DNA from: Brevundimonas sp. A19_0
GTDB taxonomy: Bacteria > Pseudomonadota > Alphaproteobacteria > Caulobacterales > Caulobacteraceae
Length of the DNA: 64,000 bases
Assembly (NCBI RefSeq): GCF_017744255.1
Contig: NZ_JAGHQP010000002.1
Coordinates: forward strand, 284,616 to 348,615
Direction: 5' to 3'
Shown here: positions 36,255-45,421 of the stretch, piece by piece
Position numbering within the stretch: the stretch's first letter is position 1
How the letters are laid out: every line of letters starts with the position of its first letter
The notes under the pieces: model-generated
What the model saw: only the letters and a program-made list of their open reading frames with translations
Told to the model about the DNA's origin: nothing
Databases searched by the model: none
Made by a program: the position numbers and the translations under genes

Positions 36255-38114
36255 TCAGCCGAGGCCGAACGCCACGGCCACCCGATAGACCACAAAGGCC
36301 GCGCCATAGGCGAGCGCGAACATATAGGCCGTCATGACCCACATCCACAGCCACGAATTGGTCTCGCGCTTGACCACGCCCAGCGTCGCCACGCACTGCG
36401 GTGCGAACACATACCAGGCCAGGAAGGCGAGGCCCGTGGCCAGGGACCACTGCAGCGACAGCACATTCGCCAGGGTGCCGACTGCACTCTCGGCATCGGC
36501 CACGGCATAGACGGTGCCCAGGGCGGCCACGGCCACCTCACGCGCGGCCATGCCCGGCACCAGCGCCACAACCATCTGCCAGTTGAAGCCGATCGGCGCG
36601 AACAGCGGCTCCAGCGCCCGCCCGATCATGCCGGCGAGGCTGTAGTCGATGGCCGGCCCCGTGGCTCCGGGCGGCGGTCCGGGGAAGGTCGACACGGCCC
36701 ACACCACCACCATCAGCGGCAGGATGATCCGCCCGGCCCGCTCCAGGAAGATCCGCGCCCGCTGCCACAGGTTCAGCGCCACACTGCCCGGGTCCGGAAT
36801 CTTGTAGGCCGGCAGCTCCATCATGAAGGGTTCGAAGGCCCCTCTCCAGAAGATCTTGCGGATCACGAACGAGACGATCAGCGCGCTCAGGATGCCCGCC
36901 GCATACAGGCCGAACATCACCAGCCCCTGCAGCTCCACCCAGCCCCATACGGTCTCGCGCGGGATGAAGGCGGCGATGATCAGCGTATAGACCGGGATGC
37001 GCGCCGAGCAGGTCATCAGCGGCGCCACCAGAATGGTCGTCAGCCGGTCGCGCTTGGAGTCGATCACCCGCGCCGACATAATCCCGGGAATGGCACAGGC
37101 GAAGCTGGACAGCAGCGGAATGAAGGCCCGGCCGTGCAGGCCCGCCCCGCCCATGATGCGGTCCATCAGGAAGGCGGCCCGCGCCATATAGCCAAAGTCT
37201 TCCAGCAACAGGATGAACAGGAACAGCACCAGAATCTGCGGCAGGAACACCAGCACGCTGCCGACCCCGGCGATCAGCCCGTCGACAATCAGGCTCTGCA
37301 ACAGACCGTCCGGCATGACGCCCGCGACCCAGCCGCCAAGACCGGCCAGCCCCATGTCGATCGCGTCCATCGCCGGCGCGGCCCAGCTGAATACCGCCTG
37401 GAACATCACGAACAGCAGCGTCAGCAGGATCAGCAGCCCCGCCACCGGGTGCAGCAGCACACTGTCGATCTTGCCGGTCAGGGTGTCGGGCCGCTCGGGC
37501 GGCTTCACATGGGCCGACATGATGCGTCCGGCCTCGCGATGCGCGGCGCGGATTTCCGCGGCGCCCGGCTCGTGCCAGGTCGAGGGTTGGGTGGCCGTCG
37601 AGGCGAGCACCGCCTGCACAGCCTCCAGCAGGCCATCCATACCCCGCTTGCGCGTGGCGACGGTCGTGACGACCGGCATGCCCAGCGCCTGCGACAGGCC
37701 TTCGAGGTCGATCCTCAGGCCCTGACGCTCGGCGATGTCGTACATGTTCAGCGCCATGACCGCCGGACGTCCGACAGCCTTGATCTCCAGCGCCAGTCGC
37801 AGCACCAGCCGCAGGTTGGTGGCGTCCGCCACCACCACCAGAACGTCCGGCACATCCTCGGGCCGGCGGCCCAGCACCACGTCGCGGGTAATCACCTCAT
37901 CGGGGCTGCGCGCGCGCAGCGAATAGGTCCCCGGGAGGTCCAGCACAGTCATCGGCGTGCCGTCCGGGGCCTTGATCGCGCCGGCCTTCCGCTCGACCGT
38001 CACCCCCGCATAGTTGGCGACCTTCTGCCGGCTTCCGGTCAGGGCGTTGAACAGGGCCGTCTTGCCGCTGTTCGGATTTCCGACCAGGGCGACCGTCGTC
38101 GTGGACTCACTCAT
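36255..38114 (-). CDS. feoB: ferrous iron transporter B
   Basis: The inner-membrane Fe(II) permease with an N-terminal G domain. The 619 residues have G1 GNPNSGKTALF (12-22), switch I NYAGVTVERKAG, G3 LDLPGTYSL, G4 LNMYD, then two gate regions with conserved cysteines (SSFACAIPGIMSAR, PLMTCSARIPVYTL and AAREVAVAALGTVYAV). It is shorter than E. coli FeoB because the helical linker and tail are reduced. Coupled to feoA by ATGA. Confidence 0.96.
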   Translation of the reverse strand: MSESTTTVALVGNPNSGKTALFNALTGSRQKVANYAGVTVERKAGAIKAPDGTPMTVLDLPGTYSLRARSPDEVITRDVVLGRRPEDVPDVLVVVADATNLRLVLRLALEIKAVGRPAVMALNMYDIAERQGLRIDLEGLSQALGMPVVTTVATRKRGMDGLLEAVQAVLASTATQPSTWHEPGAAEIRAAHREAGRIMSAHVKPPERPDTLTGKIDSVLLHPVAGLLILLTLLFVMFQAVFSWAAPAMDAIDMGLAGLGGWVAGVMPDGLLQSLIVDGLIAGVGSVLVFLPQILVLFLFILLLEDFGYMARAAFLMDRIMGGAGLHGRAFIPLLSSFACAIPGIMSARVIDSKRDRLTTILVAPLMTCSARIPVYTLIIAAFIPRETVWGWVELQGLVMFGLYAAGILSALIVSFVIRKIFWRGAFEPFMMELPAYKIPDPGSVALNLWQRARIFLERAGRIILPLMVVVWAVSTFPGPPPGATGPAIDYSLAGMIGRALEPLFAPIGFNWQMVVALVPGMAAREVAVAALGTVYAVADAESAVGTLANVLSLQWSLATGLAFLAWYVFAPQCVATLGVVKRETNSWLWMWVMTAYMFALAYGAAFVVYRVAVAFGLG

Positions 38115-38413
38115 GCCGGGACGCGCGCCTCGTCGTCGAGGTTTAGGTCGCCAGCCCCCAGCTTCAGCGTCAGCCCCCTCACCTCATGCCGGCGCAGGGC
38201 GATCCGCATGCCCTCGACATTCAGCACGACGGGATCGGCGCCGACCGGCCCTTCGTGAATCAGGCCCACGCGCGCCCCCTCGACCAGTCCGAACTCCAGC
38301 AGGCGACGCTCCAGCTCCTGGGCGTCGGCGGGATTGTCCTCCATCGCCTCGACGGTGTGAATGCGGCCTTCCTGACCCTTGCGGGCCTGGCTCAAACGGA
38401 TGATGTCGGTCAT
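38111..38413 (-). CDS. feoA: ferrous iron transport protein A
   Basis: A 100-residue SH3-like protein that supports FeoB. It starts at ATG 38413 (MTDIIRLSQARKGQEGRI). The core ELERRLLEFGLVEGARVGLIHEGPVGADPVVLNVEGMRIALRRHE is typical. A Fur-like palindrome is 84-94 bases upstream. Confidence 0.92.
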   Translation of the reverse strand: MTDIIRLSQARKGQEGRIHTVEAMEDNPADAQELERRLLEFGLVEGARVGLIHEGPVGADPVVLNVEGMRIALRRHEVRGLTLKLGAGDLNLDDEARVPA

Positions 38414-38496
38414 GAAGCGTGCGTACTGCCGTCGGGGAGGTTCAGCGGAATGCGTCCGGGCGCGGGCACCCGGGCCGCGCGCCCATCCAGTTGACA

Positions 38497-38507
38497 CTGA
38501 TTATCAG
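38497..38507. promoter_or_regulatory. Fur-like palindrome between feoA and the cytochrome c gene
   Basis: CTGATTATCAG is a perfect palindrome around a central T. Read on the minus strand with its flanks it matches 13 of 19 positions of the classical Fur box. It lies 84-94 bases before feoA and 75-85 before the divergent cytochrome gene, whose TTGACA (38491-38496) abuts it, so Fur could control both. Confidence 0.5.
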
Positions 38508-38581
38508 GTGCGGGTCGCCGCCGTCCAGCCTGTTGTCCGTTTTGCCGCACCCTCCTATCCAGAGGTCAAAGGGAGTCCGTC

Positions 38582-39076
38582 ATGAAGTCATCGTTCCTCA
38601 CCCCCGCCCTGCTCACGGCCCTGGTCCTCGGCACGGCGGCCTGTGGGGACGAGACCGCCACGACACCGCCGCCGCCCGCCCGCGCGCCCCTGACCCCCGA
38701 ACAGGTGACCCTGGCCATGGCCGCCCTTCCGGCGCCCTACAATCAGGCGGATTACGAGAACGGGCGTCGGGTCTTCGCCCGCTGCCGGGCCTGTCACACG
38801 GTCACTGAGGGCGGTCCCAACATGACCGGGCCCAACCTCTGGGGCCTGTTCGGGCGCGCCGCCGGTCGGCACGAGGGTTACAATTACTCGAAGGCCCTGC
38901 AGGAGGCCGACTTTGCCTGGGACGGCGACCGCCTTGACCATTGGCTGGCCAATCCGCGCACCTTCCTGCCCGGCAACAAGATGAGCTTCCCCGGCGTGCC
39001 CGACGATCAGGACCGCCGCGACGTCATCGCCTGGCTCAAGGTCGAGACCTCGCCGCGCCAGGGTGCGTACCCCTGA
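38582..39076 (+). CDS. class I cytochrome c, predicted lipoprotein
   Basis: A 164-residue haem protein. The signal peptide has a lipobox GTAAC (Cys21), so it is probably lipid-anchored. The haem site is CRACH (Cys68, Cys71, His72), and NKMSFPG supplies the axial Met. TGPNLWGLFGRAAGRHEGYNYSKAL is typical of mono-haem cytochrome c2/c-556-like carriers. It may serve as an electron donor to a terminal oxidase. Confidence 0.93.
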   Translation: MKSSFLTPALLTALVLGTAACGDETATTPPPPARAPLTPEQVTLAMAALPAPYNQADYENGRRVFARCRACHTVTEGGPNMTGPNLWGLFGRAAGRHEGYNYSKALQEADFAWDGDRLDHWLANPRTFLPGNKMSFPGVPDDQDRRDVIAWLKVETSPRQGAYP

Positions 39077-39112
39077 AACACCGGTCCTGCAGGTCCCCTT
39101 GCAAGCGGCAAT

Positions 39113-39148
39113 GCAATGTCCCCGCTCCTGACCCGAAGCGGACATTGC
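39113..39148. repeat. degenerate hairpin element, left flank of the DUF4272 islet
   Basis: GCAATGTCC-CC-GCT pairs with AGCGGACATTGC across a short loop containing GACCC. The AATGTCCGCT...GACCC...AGCGGACATT pattern resembles small dispersed elements I recall from alphaproteobacterial intergenic regions. A related, more decayed copy is at 40153-40188. Confidence 0.6.
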
Positions 39149-39179
39149 CGGCAATCCACCTCTTCGGCATCGTTCGCTG

Positions 39180-39428
39180 ATGACGCTTCCGCCACCCGCG
39201 TTCACCCGGAATGACATCGTCGAGACTATGGGAGAGGCTCCCCCTCCTCTTCGCCCCGGCAGTAGGGCATGGGTCGTCGGGATTTCCGCCCCGCACGAAC
39301 GGTCTGGATCGTCTCTGGCAGATCATCCAGTGGGCTACATCTACACTATCGAGTTCGAAGACGGTTCATCGGCAACTGCGCCGGAGGATCAGCTCAGGCT
39401 CGCCCCCAATGTCGCCCTTCCGGGCTGA
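39180..39428 (+). CDS. small hypothetical protein
   Basis: An 82-residue protein with a proline-rich start and a core PGSRAWVVGI followed by YIYTIEFEDGSSATAPEDQL, a pattern seen in small SH3-like bacterial proteins that describe charge-rich strands. No ribosome site is evident before the ATG at 39180. The GC is lower than in neighbouring housekeeping genes, consistent with a transferred islet. Function unknown, and it could be non-coding. Confidence 0.5.
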   Translation: MTLPPPAFTRNDIVETMGEAPPPLRPGSRAWVVGISAPHERSGSSLADHPVGYIYTIEFEDGSSATAPEDQLRLAPNVALPG

Positions 39429-39486
39429 GCCGTCAGTCGGCCTCCGACCCATTGGAGACCTTTCCCGCTTCAGCTAGTGTCGGTGC

Positions 39487-40122
39487 ATGACGCTCCGGTT
39501 CGACCAAGAGAAGACCCGTCGATACTCTACTCGCATTGCGAAGGCTCATGGGCTCGACATTCTCCCATCGTTGCCATTTCTCGACGAGCCCAGTCTGGTC
39601 AGTGATGCGAAGTCCGTAGTTGATCGGCTGCTGTGTCTCAACGCCATCTGTGCCGCAGCATACGGATTTCCCGTCGAGCGAGCTCAAGCTTGGCTAGATG
39701 GTGAGGGGCTCCAACCGGCTCTCACTGCCGAGGAGCGCGCCTTTTTAAGCGGCTCCAACGTGCGGGAGCTGTTTCAGACCCAGGTAGAGGGGGCATGGGC
39801 TTTGGCGTGGGCTCTTCGCCTTGTTCCCACCCTGGACCCTTGGGTCGGTGCGGATGACGGGTTTGTACGTCTTCTCCCCAACTTGAAAACCAATGAGTCG
39901 TCCCGACGCATACGCGACCTCGCAGCGACGTTGCGAGCGACAGATGAGATTTTGGCGGCTCTTGATCTGAGCTACTGCCTTCATTGGGGCGTACGACAAG
40001 CGACCGTAGCCGGTCTCCCGACACCGGCGGGGCTGATCGAATACGTGGTCGTCGAGCGGAGACGCGCTCTCGAATGGTTATTCAGCGACGAGGAATGGGA
40101 CGATCTGACTCTCGATACTTAG
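39487..40122 (+). CDS. DUF4272 domain protein
   Basis: A 211-residue soluble protein. It matches DUF4272 in order: a start with charged helices, VDRLLCLNAICAAAYGFPVERAQAWLDGEGL, LTAEERAFLSG, VEGAWALAWALRLVPTLDPW, and the close DLSYCLHWGVRQATVAGLPTPAGLIEYVVVERRRALEWLF. Function of the family is unknown to me. Base and codon use are clearly less GC-rich than in the flanking feo and RND genes, so it was probably acquired. Confidence 0.85.
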   Translation: MTLRFDQEKTRRYSTRIAKAHGLDILPSLPFLDEPSLVSDAKSVVDRLLCLNAICAAAYGFPVERAQAWLDGEGLQPALTAEERAFLSGSNVRELFQTQVEGAWALAWALRLVPTLDPWVGADDGFVRLLPNLKTNESSRRIRDLAATLRATDEILAALDLSYCLHWGVRQATVAGLPTPAGLIEYVVVERRRALEWLFSDEEWDDLTLDT

Positions 40123-40146
40123 CACCTCGGGCATCGCGGGCTGTAG

Positions 40147-40196
40147 GCGGACTTAATGTCCGATTTCCACCCTTGGCTGACGTTAGCGGTGTCCGC
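40147..40196. repeat. degenerate hairpin element, right flank of the DUF4272 islet
   Basis: The stretch AATGTCCGATTTCCACCC at 40153 continues to TGACGTTAGCGG and aligns with the left-flank element at 39117 with several substitutions. GCGGAC (40147-40152) and GTCCGC (40191-40196) form outer arms. It lies just after the DUF4272 stop. Confidence 0.5.
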
Positions 40197-40244
40197 TTTT
40201 GGCGAGCATGGCGCGTCCCTTATGCGTACACGATCTGACCCGAC

Positions 40245-43200
40245 TTACTCGGCAGCCTTCGGCACGGCATCGTTGGCCGCGACTTCTTGCGCTTCCCATT
40301 CCTCGATCTTGCGAGCCGTGTACTCCGGCGAGCGCGTGAAGCGGGCCAGCACCCCATAGATCACCGGCACGACGAACAGGGTCAGCAGGGTCGCAAAGAT
40401 CGCCCCGGCAAAGATCACCACACCGATGGTCTGGCGGCTTCCGGCGCCGGCCCCCTGCCACAACACCAGCGGCAGGGCCCCGAACGCCGTGGCGATCGAG
40501 GTCATGATGATCGGCCGCAGACGCAGGGTCGACGATTCAATGATTGCCTCGCGCACCGACCGCCCCTGATCCCGGAGCTGGTTGGCGAACTCGACGATCA
40601 GGATGCCGTTCTTGGCCGCCACCCCGATCAGGATGATCAGTCCGATCTGCGAATAGATGTTGAGGCTCGACCCCGCCATCACCAGACCGAACAGGCCCCC
40701 GGCCGCCGCAAGTGGCACCGTCAGCATGATGACCGCCGGCGTGATCCAGCTTTCGAACTGGGCTGCCAGCACCAGGAACACCAGCACCAGCGCCAGACCA
40801 AAGGCCCATGCCACCGCATTGCCGGCCTCGCGCTGATCGCGGGCGGCGCCGTCCCACTGCACATTGACCACACCCTGCGGCTGCTCGTCGGCGCGCGCCT
40901 GCAGGAAGGCCATGGCGTCCGCCAGTGTCGTGCCTTCGGTCAGATCGGCCTGCAGGCTGATGGCGCGCTGGCGATCCTGACGGCGCCGGTCCGGCGTATC
41001 GCCTGACGTCTTGGTGCTGACCACGGACGACAGCGGCACCAGATCGCCATTGCCGGTTGCGACATACAGGGCGCCCAGATCGCTGACCTCGCGCCGGTTG
41101 TCGCGCTCGGTCTGCAGGATCACATCGTATTCCTGCCCGCCCTTGATGTAGGTCGTGGCCCGGCGCGATCCGAACATGGTCTCCAGCGTCCGGCCGATCT
41201 GTTGCGACGACACGCCGAGCGCGGCCGCCGTCTGCGGATCGACATCCACCAGCAGGCGCGGGGCATTGGGCTCATAGTTCAGACGCGGGCGCGAGAACCC
41301 GGGATATTCCTGTGCCGCGGCCAGCACCGGCTGCAGCCACCGGTACATCTCGCCATAGTCCGAGCCGGTCACCACCATCTCGATACTGTTCGAATTCCCC
41401 CCGCCGCGCTGGAAGCTGCCCGGCACGCTGGCGTTCACCTGGGCATCGGTCTGGCCGCGCAGGCGCCCGTTGATCTCGGCCGAGATTTCGGCGGCCGAGC
41501 GGTGACGCTCCGACCAGTCCGACAGGATCATCACCGCATTGCCCGAGTTGAAGCTGCCGCCACCAAAACCCGGCGCCGACACCAGATAGCTGTCCGCCTC
41601 GCCCGACGCCTTGTATTCGGCCAGGATCGGCTCCAGCCCCAGCATGATGCGCCGGGTGTAGTCAAAGCCCGCGCCCTCGGGGCCCTGCACCCGCACGCTG
41701 ACCCGGCCCCGGTCCTCATCGGGGACCAGTTCGTTGGGCAGGTTCAGGAACATGAAGGCGCCGCCGGCCGCGACCAGCAGGATCAGCCCGGCCACGCCCC
41801 AGACGGCCGCCCGCCGGCCCAGCAGCATGTCCAGTGAGTTGCGGTACGAATTCTTGACCTGGTCCATCGTCCGGTCGACCCGCCGCGTCAGCCACCCCGA
41901 GCCCGAGGCCGGACGCAGGATCTTCGATGCCAGCATCGGCGACAGGCTCAGCGCCAGGAAGGCCGAGAAGGCCACGGCGGCGGCGATCGCGGCGGCCAGC
42001 TCGACGAACAGCCGCCCGACATAGCCCGGCAGGAACAGCAGCGGCGCGAACACCGACAGCAGCACCACGGTCGTCGCGACCACAGCAAAGAACACCTGGC
42101 GCGCCCCGCGCTCGGCGGCCACCAGCGGCGGCTCGCCGTGATCCAGACGCCGCTGGATATTCTCGGTCACCACAATGGCGTCATCGACCACCAGGCCGAT
42201 GGCCAGCACCAGCGCCAGCAGGGTCAGCAGGTTCAGCGAAAAGCCCAGCGGCGCCAGCACGATGAAGGTCGAAAGCAGGCAGATCGGCGCCACGATCGAC
42301 GGGATGAAAGCGGCGCGCAGGCTGCCGAGGAAGACGAAATTCACCAGCGCCACCAGCGCCAGGGCGATGCCGATGGTGATCCAGACCTCGTCGATGGCGT
42401 GGGCGGTAAAGACCGAATTGTCCGAGCCGACTTCCAGCTCCACCCCGTCCGGCAGGCTGGGCCGGATGGTCTGAACCATTTCCGTCACTGCATCCGAGAT
42501 CGCCAGGTCGTTCGACTGGGCCTGACGCGTGATCGCCAGACCGATCTGGTCCAGTCCGTTCCCCCGGAACAGGCGGCGGTCCTCGGACGGGGCCTCCTCG
42601 ATGCGCGCCACATCGCCCAGTCGTGTGACATAAGTCACATCGCCCTGTACCGCCGGGCTGGAGCCGGGGGCCGACGCCGAGCCCCCCGTACCGATCGGCA
42701 TCTGGGCAAAGTCCTCGGCCGTCGCATAGTTGCGGGCCACGCGAACGGTGTAGTCCTTGGCGCCTGACTCCAGCGCGCCGGCCGGCAGCTCGACATTCTG
42801 GGTGGTCAGGGCCTGTTCGATGTTCTGGACGGTCAGGCCCCGCGCGGCCATGGCGGCGGGGTCCAGCCAGACGCGCATGGCGTAGCGCTGCTCGCCATAG
42901 ATCTGCACCTGGGCCACGCCCGGCACGGTCGACAGCCGGTCGATCAGATAGCGGTCGGCATAGTCCGTCAGCTCCATCCGGTTCATCGTCGTGGAGCGCA
43001 GGAACAGGATCATCACCGGCTGGCTGTCGGTGTCCGCCTTGGCCACCTCGGGCGGCTCGGCCTGATCGGGAAGCCGTCCGACAACGCGCGAGACCCGGTC
43101 GCGCACATCATTGGCGGCGTCGTCGATATTGCGGTCCAGGCTGAACTCGATGCGCACGCTTGAGCGTCCGTCCCGGCTCGTCGACTCGATCCGCTCGACG

Positions 43201-43427
43201 CCCGGGATACCGGCCACCTGCTGCTCGATCGGCTCGGTAATCCGGTTTTCGATCACCTCGGCCGAGGCCCCGGCATAGGAGGTGTTGACCGACACGATCG
43301 GCGGGTCGACGTCCGGCAGCTCCCGCACCGGCAGGAAGAAGAAGGCTGCCAGGCCAATCACGCACAGCACAATGGCCGCGACGGCCGCAAAGACGGGCCG
43401 CCGGACGGCGACATCCGACAGCATCAT
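40245..43427 (-). CDS. RND multidrug efflux permease (AcrB/MexB-like, HAE-1 type)
   Basis: A 1060-residue inner-membrane proton antiporter. It shows the RND start LSDVAVRRPVFAAVAAIVLCVIGLAAFFFLPVRELPDVDPP, the porter region, and helix 4 with the proton-relay aspartates in GLVVDDAIVVTENI. Twelve membrane helices in two halves are seen, with a second-half FAGAIFATLLTLFVVPVIYG. Its start overlaps the adaptor gene, forming a two-gene operon. The substrate is not determinable, and no outer-membrane channel of TolC type follows. Confidence 0.94.
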   Translation of the reverse strand: MMLSDVAVRRPVFAAVAAIVLCVIGLAAFFFLPVRELPDVDPPIVSVNTSYAGASAEVIENRITEPIEQQVAGIPGVERIESTSRDGRSSVRIEFSLDRNIDDAANDVRDRVSRVVGRLPDQAEPPEVAKADTDSQPVMILFLRSTTMNRMELTDYADRYLIDRLSTVPGVAQVQIYGEQRYAMRVWLDPAAMAARGLTVQNIEQALTTQNVELPAGALESGAKDYTVRVARNYATAEDFAQMPIGTGGSASAPGSSPAVQGDVTYVTRLGDVARIEEAPSEDRRLFRGNGLDQIGLAITRQAQSNDLAISDAVTEMVQTIRPSLPDGVELEVGSDNSVFTAHAIDEVWITIGIALALVALVNFVFLGSLRAAFIPSIVAPICLLSTFIVLAPLGFSLNLLTLLALVLAIGLVVDDAIVVTENIQRRLDHGEPPLVAAERGARQVFFAVVATTVVLLSVFAPLLFLPGYVGRLFVELAAAIAAAVAFSAFLALSLSPMLASKILRPASGSGWLTRRVDRTMDQVKNSYRNSLDMLLGRRAAVWGVAGLILLVAAGGAFMFLNLPNELVPDEDRGRVSVRVQGPEGAGFDYTRRIMLGLEPILAEYKASGEADSYLVSAPGFGGGSFNSGNAVMILSDWSERHRSAAEISAEINGRLRGQTDAQVNASVPGSFQRGGGNSNSIEMVVTGSDYGEMYRWLQPVLAAAQEYPGFSRPRLNYEPNAPRLLVDVDPQTAAALGVSSQQIGRTLETMFGSRRATTYIKGGQEYDVILQTERDNRREVSDLGALYVATGNGDLVPLSSVVSTKTSGDTPDRRRQDRQRAISLQADLTEGTTLADAMAFLQARADEQPQGVVNVQWDGAARDQREAGNAVAWAFGLALVLVFLVLAAQFESWITPAVIMLTVPLAAAGGLFGLVMAGSSLNIYSQIGLIILIGVAAKNGILIVEFANQLRDQGRSVREAIIESSTLRLRPIIMTSIATAFGALPLVLWQGAGAGSRQTIGVVIFAGAIFATLLTLFVVPVIYGVLARFTRSPEYTARKIEEWEAQEVAANDAVPKAAE

Positions 43428-44521
43428 TGACCGGCACTCCGGCCGGCGACCGTCACCGGTGCACCCGGCTGGATGCGGTTCAGGCCGGTCGCGACGACCG
43501 TATCGCCGGCGTCCAGGCCCGACAGGATCTCGACATAGCCGCCCTCGACGGCCCCCGCCTCGACCTCAACGCGCTGGGCAATCTGGCCTTTCTCGCCATT
43601 CGCCACGCGATAGACGAAGGCGCCCTCGCCCTCGTACTGCACCGCGGACTCCGGCACGGCCAGCGCCTGCCGCTGGCCCTGACGCACGGTCACCCGCATC
43701 GACATGCCCGGCCGGATCCGACCCTCGGGATTGGGCACTTCCGCGCGCGCCGTGGCCGAGCGGGTCACTTCATCGATCCGCGTATCGACCCGCGCGATGC
43801 GCCCCGTGAACTGCGAGCCGGGAAAGGCATCGGCGGTGGCACTGATCGGCGTGCCCGACTGCACCCGGCCCAGGTAGCGCTCGGGCAACGGAAAATCGAT
43901 CCGGATGGTGCTGATGTCGTCCAGCGTCGTGATCACCGTGCCCGGTCCGACCAGAGTCCCCGGGGTAACCGATGTCAGACCCAGCACGCCCGAAAACGGC
44001 GCCCGGATCATGCGGTCGCCCCGGCGGGCCTCGGCGGCGTCCAGCGAGGCTTCGGCGGCGCGCAGGGCGGCCTCGGCCTGTTCGGCGGTCACCCGGGGGG
44101 CGATGCCGCGCTCGGCCAGATCCCTCGTCCGCTCATAGTCGCGCCGTGCCTGATCGACCCGCGACTGGGCCTCGATGATGTCGGCGTCTTCCTCACGCGC
44201 CTGCAGCTCGACCAGCGGCGCTCCGGCCCGGACCGTCTGCCCGTCGCGGAACAGCACCCGGGTGATCAGCTCGCTGGTCGAGGAGACGATATTGACCGAG
44301 CGCTGGCCGCGCGCCACGCCCACCAGTTGCAGACTGTCCGAAAAGGTCCGCTCCGCCACCTGGACGGCCGCGACCTCCTGGCCGCCGCCGCGTCCTCCGC
44401 CGCCCCGGCCGGGTCCGCCGCCCTCGCCCGCATCGGCGAACGACAGCCGGACGATGACGGCCACGGCCATCAGGACAATCAGCGCGGCTGCGGCGATGAG
44501 GAGGAAGTGGCGCTTGATCAC
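43424..44521 (-). CDS. RND efflux periplasmic adaptor subunit
   Basis: A 365-residue membrane fusion protein. The N-terminal membrane anchor (about 7-25) is followed by an unusual Gly/Arg-rich linker (33-47). Then come the barrel-sandwich/lipoyl halves (RVLFRDGQTVRAGAPLVELQ and MIRAPFSGVLGLTSVTPGTLVGPG), a coiled-coil hairpin rich in Ala/Arg/Glu, the beta-barrel RIDFPLPERYLGRVQ and the proximal domain. It is coupled to the permease by overlap. Confidence 0.93.
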   Translation of the reverse strand: MIKRHFLLIAAAALIVLMAVAVIVRLSFADAGEGGGPGRGGGGRGGGQEVAAVQVAERTFSDSLQLVGVARGQRSVNIVSSTSELITRVLFRDGQTVRAGAPLVELQAREEDADIIEAQSRVDQARRDYERTRDLAERGIAPRVTAEQAEAALRAAEASLDAAEARRGDRMIRAPFSGVLGLTSVTPGTLVGPGTVITTLDDISTIRIDFPLPERYLGRVQSGTPISATADAFPGSQFTGRIARVDTRIDEVTRSATARAEVPNPEGRIRPGMSMRVTVRQGQRQALAVPESAVQYEGEGAFVYRVANGEKGQIAQRVEVEAGAVEGGYVEILSGLDAGDTVVATGLNRIQPGAPVTVAGRSAGQ

Positions 44522-44549
44522 GTAACAAAGAATCCCTGACTGCCGGCCT

Positions 44550-44581
44550 GCAATAGCGGTCTGACAGCCAGACGCAATTGC
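44550..44581. promoter_or_regulatory. long inverted repeat before the RND adaptor gene
   Basis: GCAATAGCGGTCTG and CAGACGCAATTGC pair over 12 positions with one bulge and one mismatch around a 5-base loop. It is 29-60 bases upstream of the adaptor start and downstream of the outer-membrane protein gene on the same strand. It may be an operator of an efflux repressor or a terminator/attenuator hairpin. Confidence 0.5.
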
Positions 44582-44632
44582 TCTTTAGGAACGCAGGGAG
44601 TTACGGATTCCGTCGCGGAAAGTTGCGCGGGC

Positions 44633-45421
44633 CTAGAAGCGCCGCCACAGGCCGAAAACCCAGCCCTCCGACTGAGGGGTCTCACGTCCGGTTACAGCCG
44701 CCCGCCACCCCACCTGCACGCTCCAGTCCCCGAAGTCCCGCACCACGGAGGTTTCCGACGACATCCAGCGCGGCCCGCCGTCGTCTACCTGACCGCCGTA
44801 AAGCTGCCCCAGAACCAGCCAGTCCTGCCCGATCCGCCCCCCCAGCGTCAGATCGACGCGGGTCTCGTCCTCAAGCCCGTTCCGGAATCGCCGCGCGCCC
44901 TGCACGTCCACGAAAACGGACGTCACGCCGAACACGGGCTGGTCGGGGGTCGCCGACCGTCCGGCCGACAGACGCACCTCCCAGTCGGCCGTGCCTTCGC
45001 CCGGCAGGGCATAGCCCGCATTGCGGCCCTCGCCCCCGTCCGCATAGCTGACCTGAAGGGCGACCGCATGGACGTCGTCGCGATACAGCTGCCAGGCCAG
45101 ACCGACCTCGAGCGGCCCGCGTCCCTCATAGTCTACAAAGGCGTCCGACCCGCTTTGCCAGTCCGTCTTCAGGACCAGCGTCAGCCGGTCGGTCACCCCG
45201 TACTCCGCGAACAGGCCGAGGCTCCGGTCCCGCCGCGCCACCATCAGCGGCACGCTGTTGCCGTCCGGATCAAAGCCGCGCGTCGCCCGCATCGCCTCAT
45301 ATTTGAGGATCAGCTGGGCCTTGCCCCGCTTTTTCGTCCAGCCACCCGCATCCGCAGGGGTCGCGATCGCGGCGGCCGTCGCGAGGGCCAGACCGGTCGC
45401 CAGCCCCCGCGCGAGTGTCAC
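44633..45421 (-). CDS. putative outer-membrane beta-barrel protein
   Basis: A 262-residue exported protein (GTG start overlapping the upstream stop as GTGA; signal peptide ending near ADAGG). The mature part alternates strands rich in aromatic and charged residues (KAQLILKYEAMRATRGFD, LFAEYGVTDRLTLVLKTDWQSG, VGLAWQLYRDDVHAVALQVSYAD) and ends in an aromatic Phe (WRRF), the usual C-terminal signal of outer-membrane barrels. No family was recognised; a porin-like or DUF3570/DUF4421-like barrel is possible. Confidence 0.75.
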   Translation of the reverse strand: MTLARGLATGLALATAAAIATPADAGGWTKKRGKAQLILKYEAMRATRGFDPDGNSVPLMVARRDRSLGLFAEYGVTDRLTLVLKTDWQSGSDAFVDYEGRGPLEVGLAWQLYRDDVHAVALQVSYADGGEGRNAGYALPGEGTADWEVRLSAGRSATPDQPVFGVTSVFVDVQGARRFRNGLEDETRVDLTLGGRIGQDWLVLGQLYGGQVDDGGPRWMSSETSVVRDFGDWSVQVGWRAAVTGRETPQSEGWVFGLWRRF

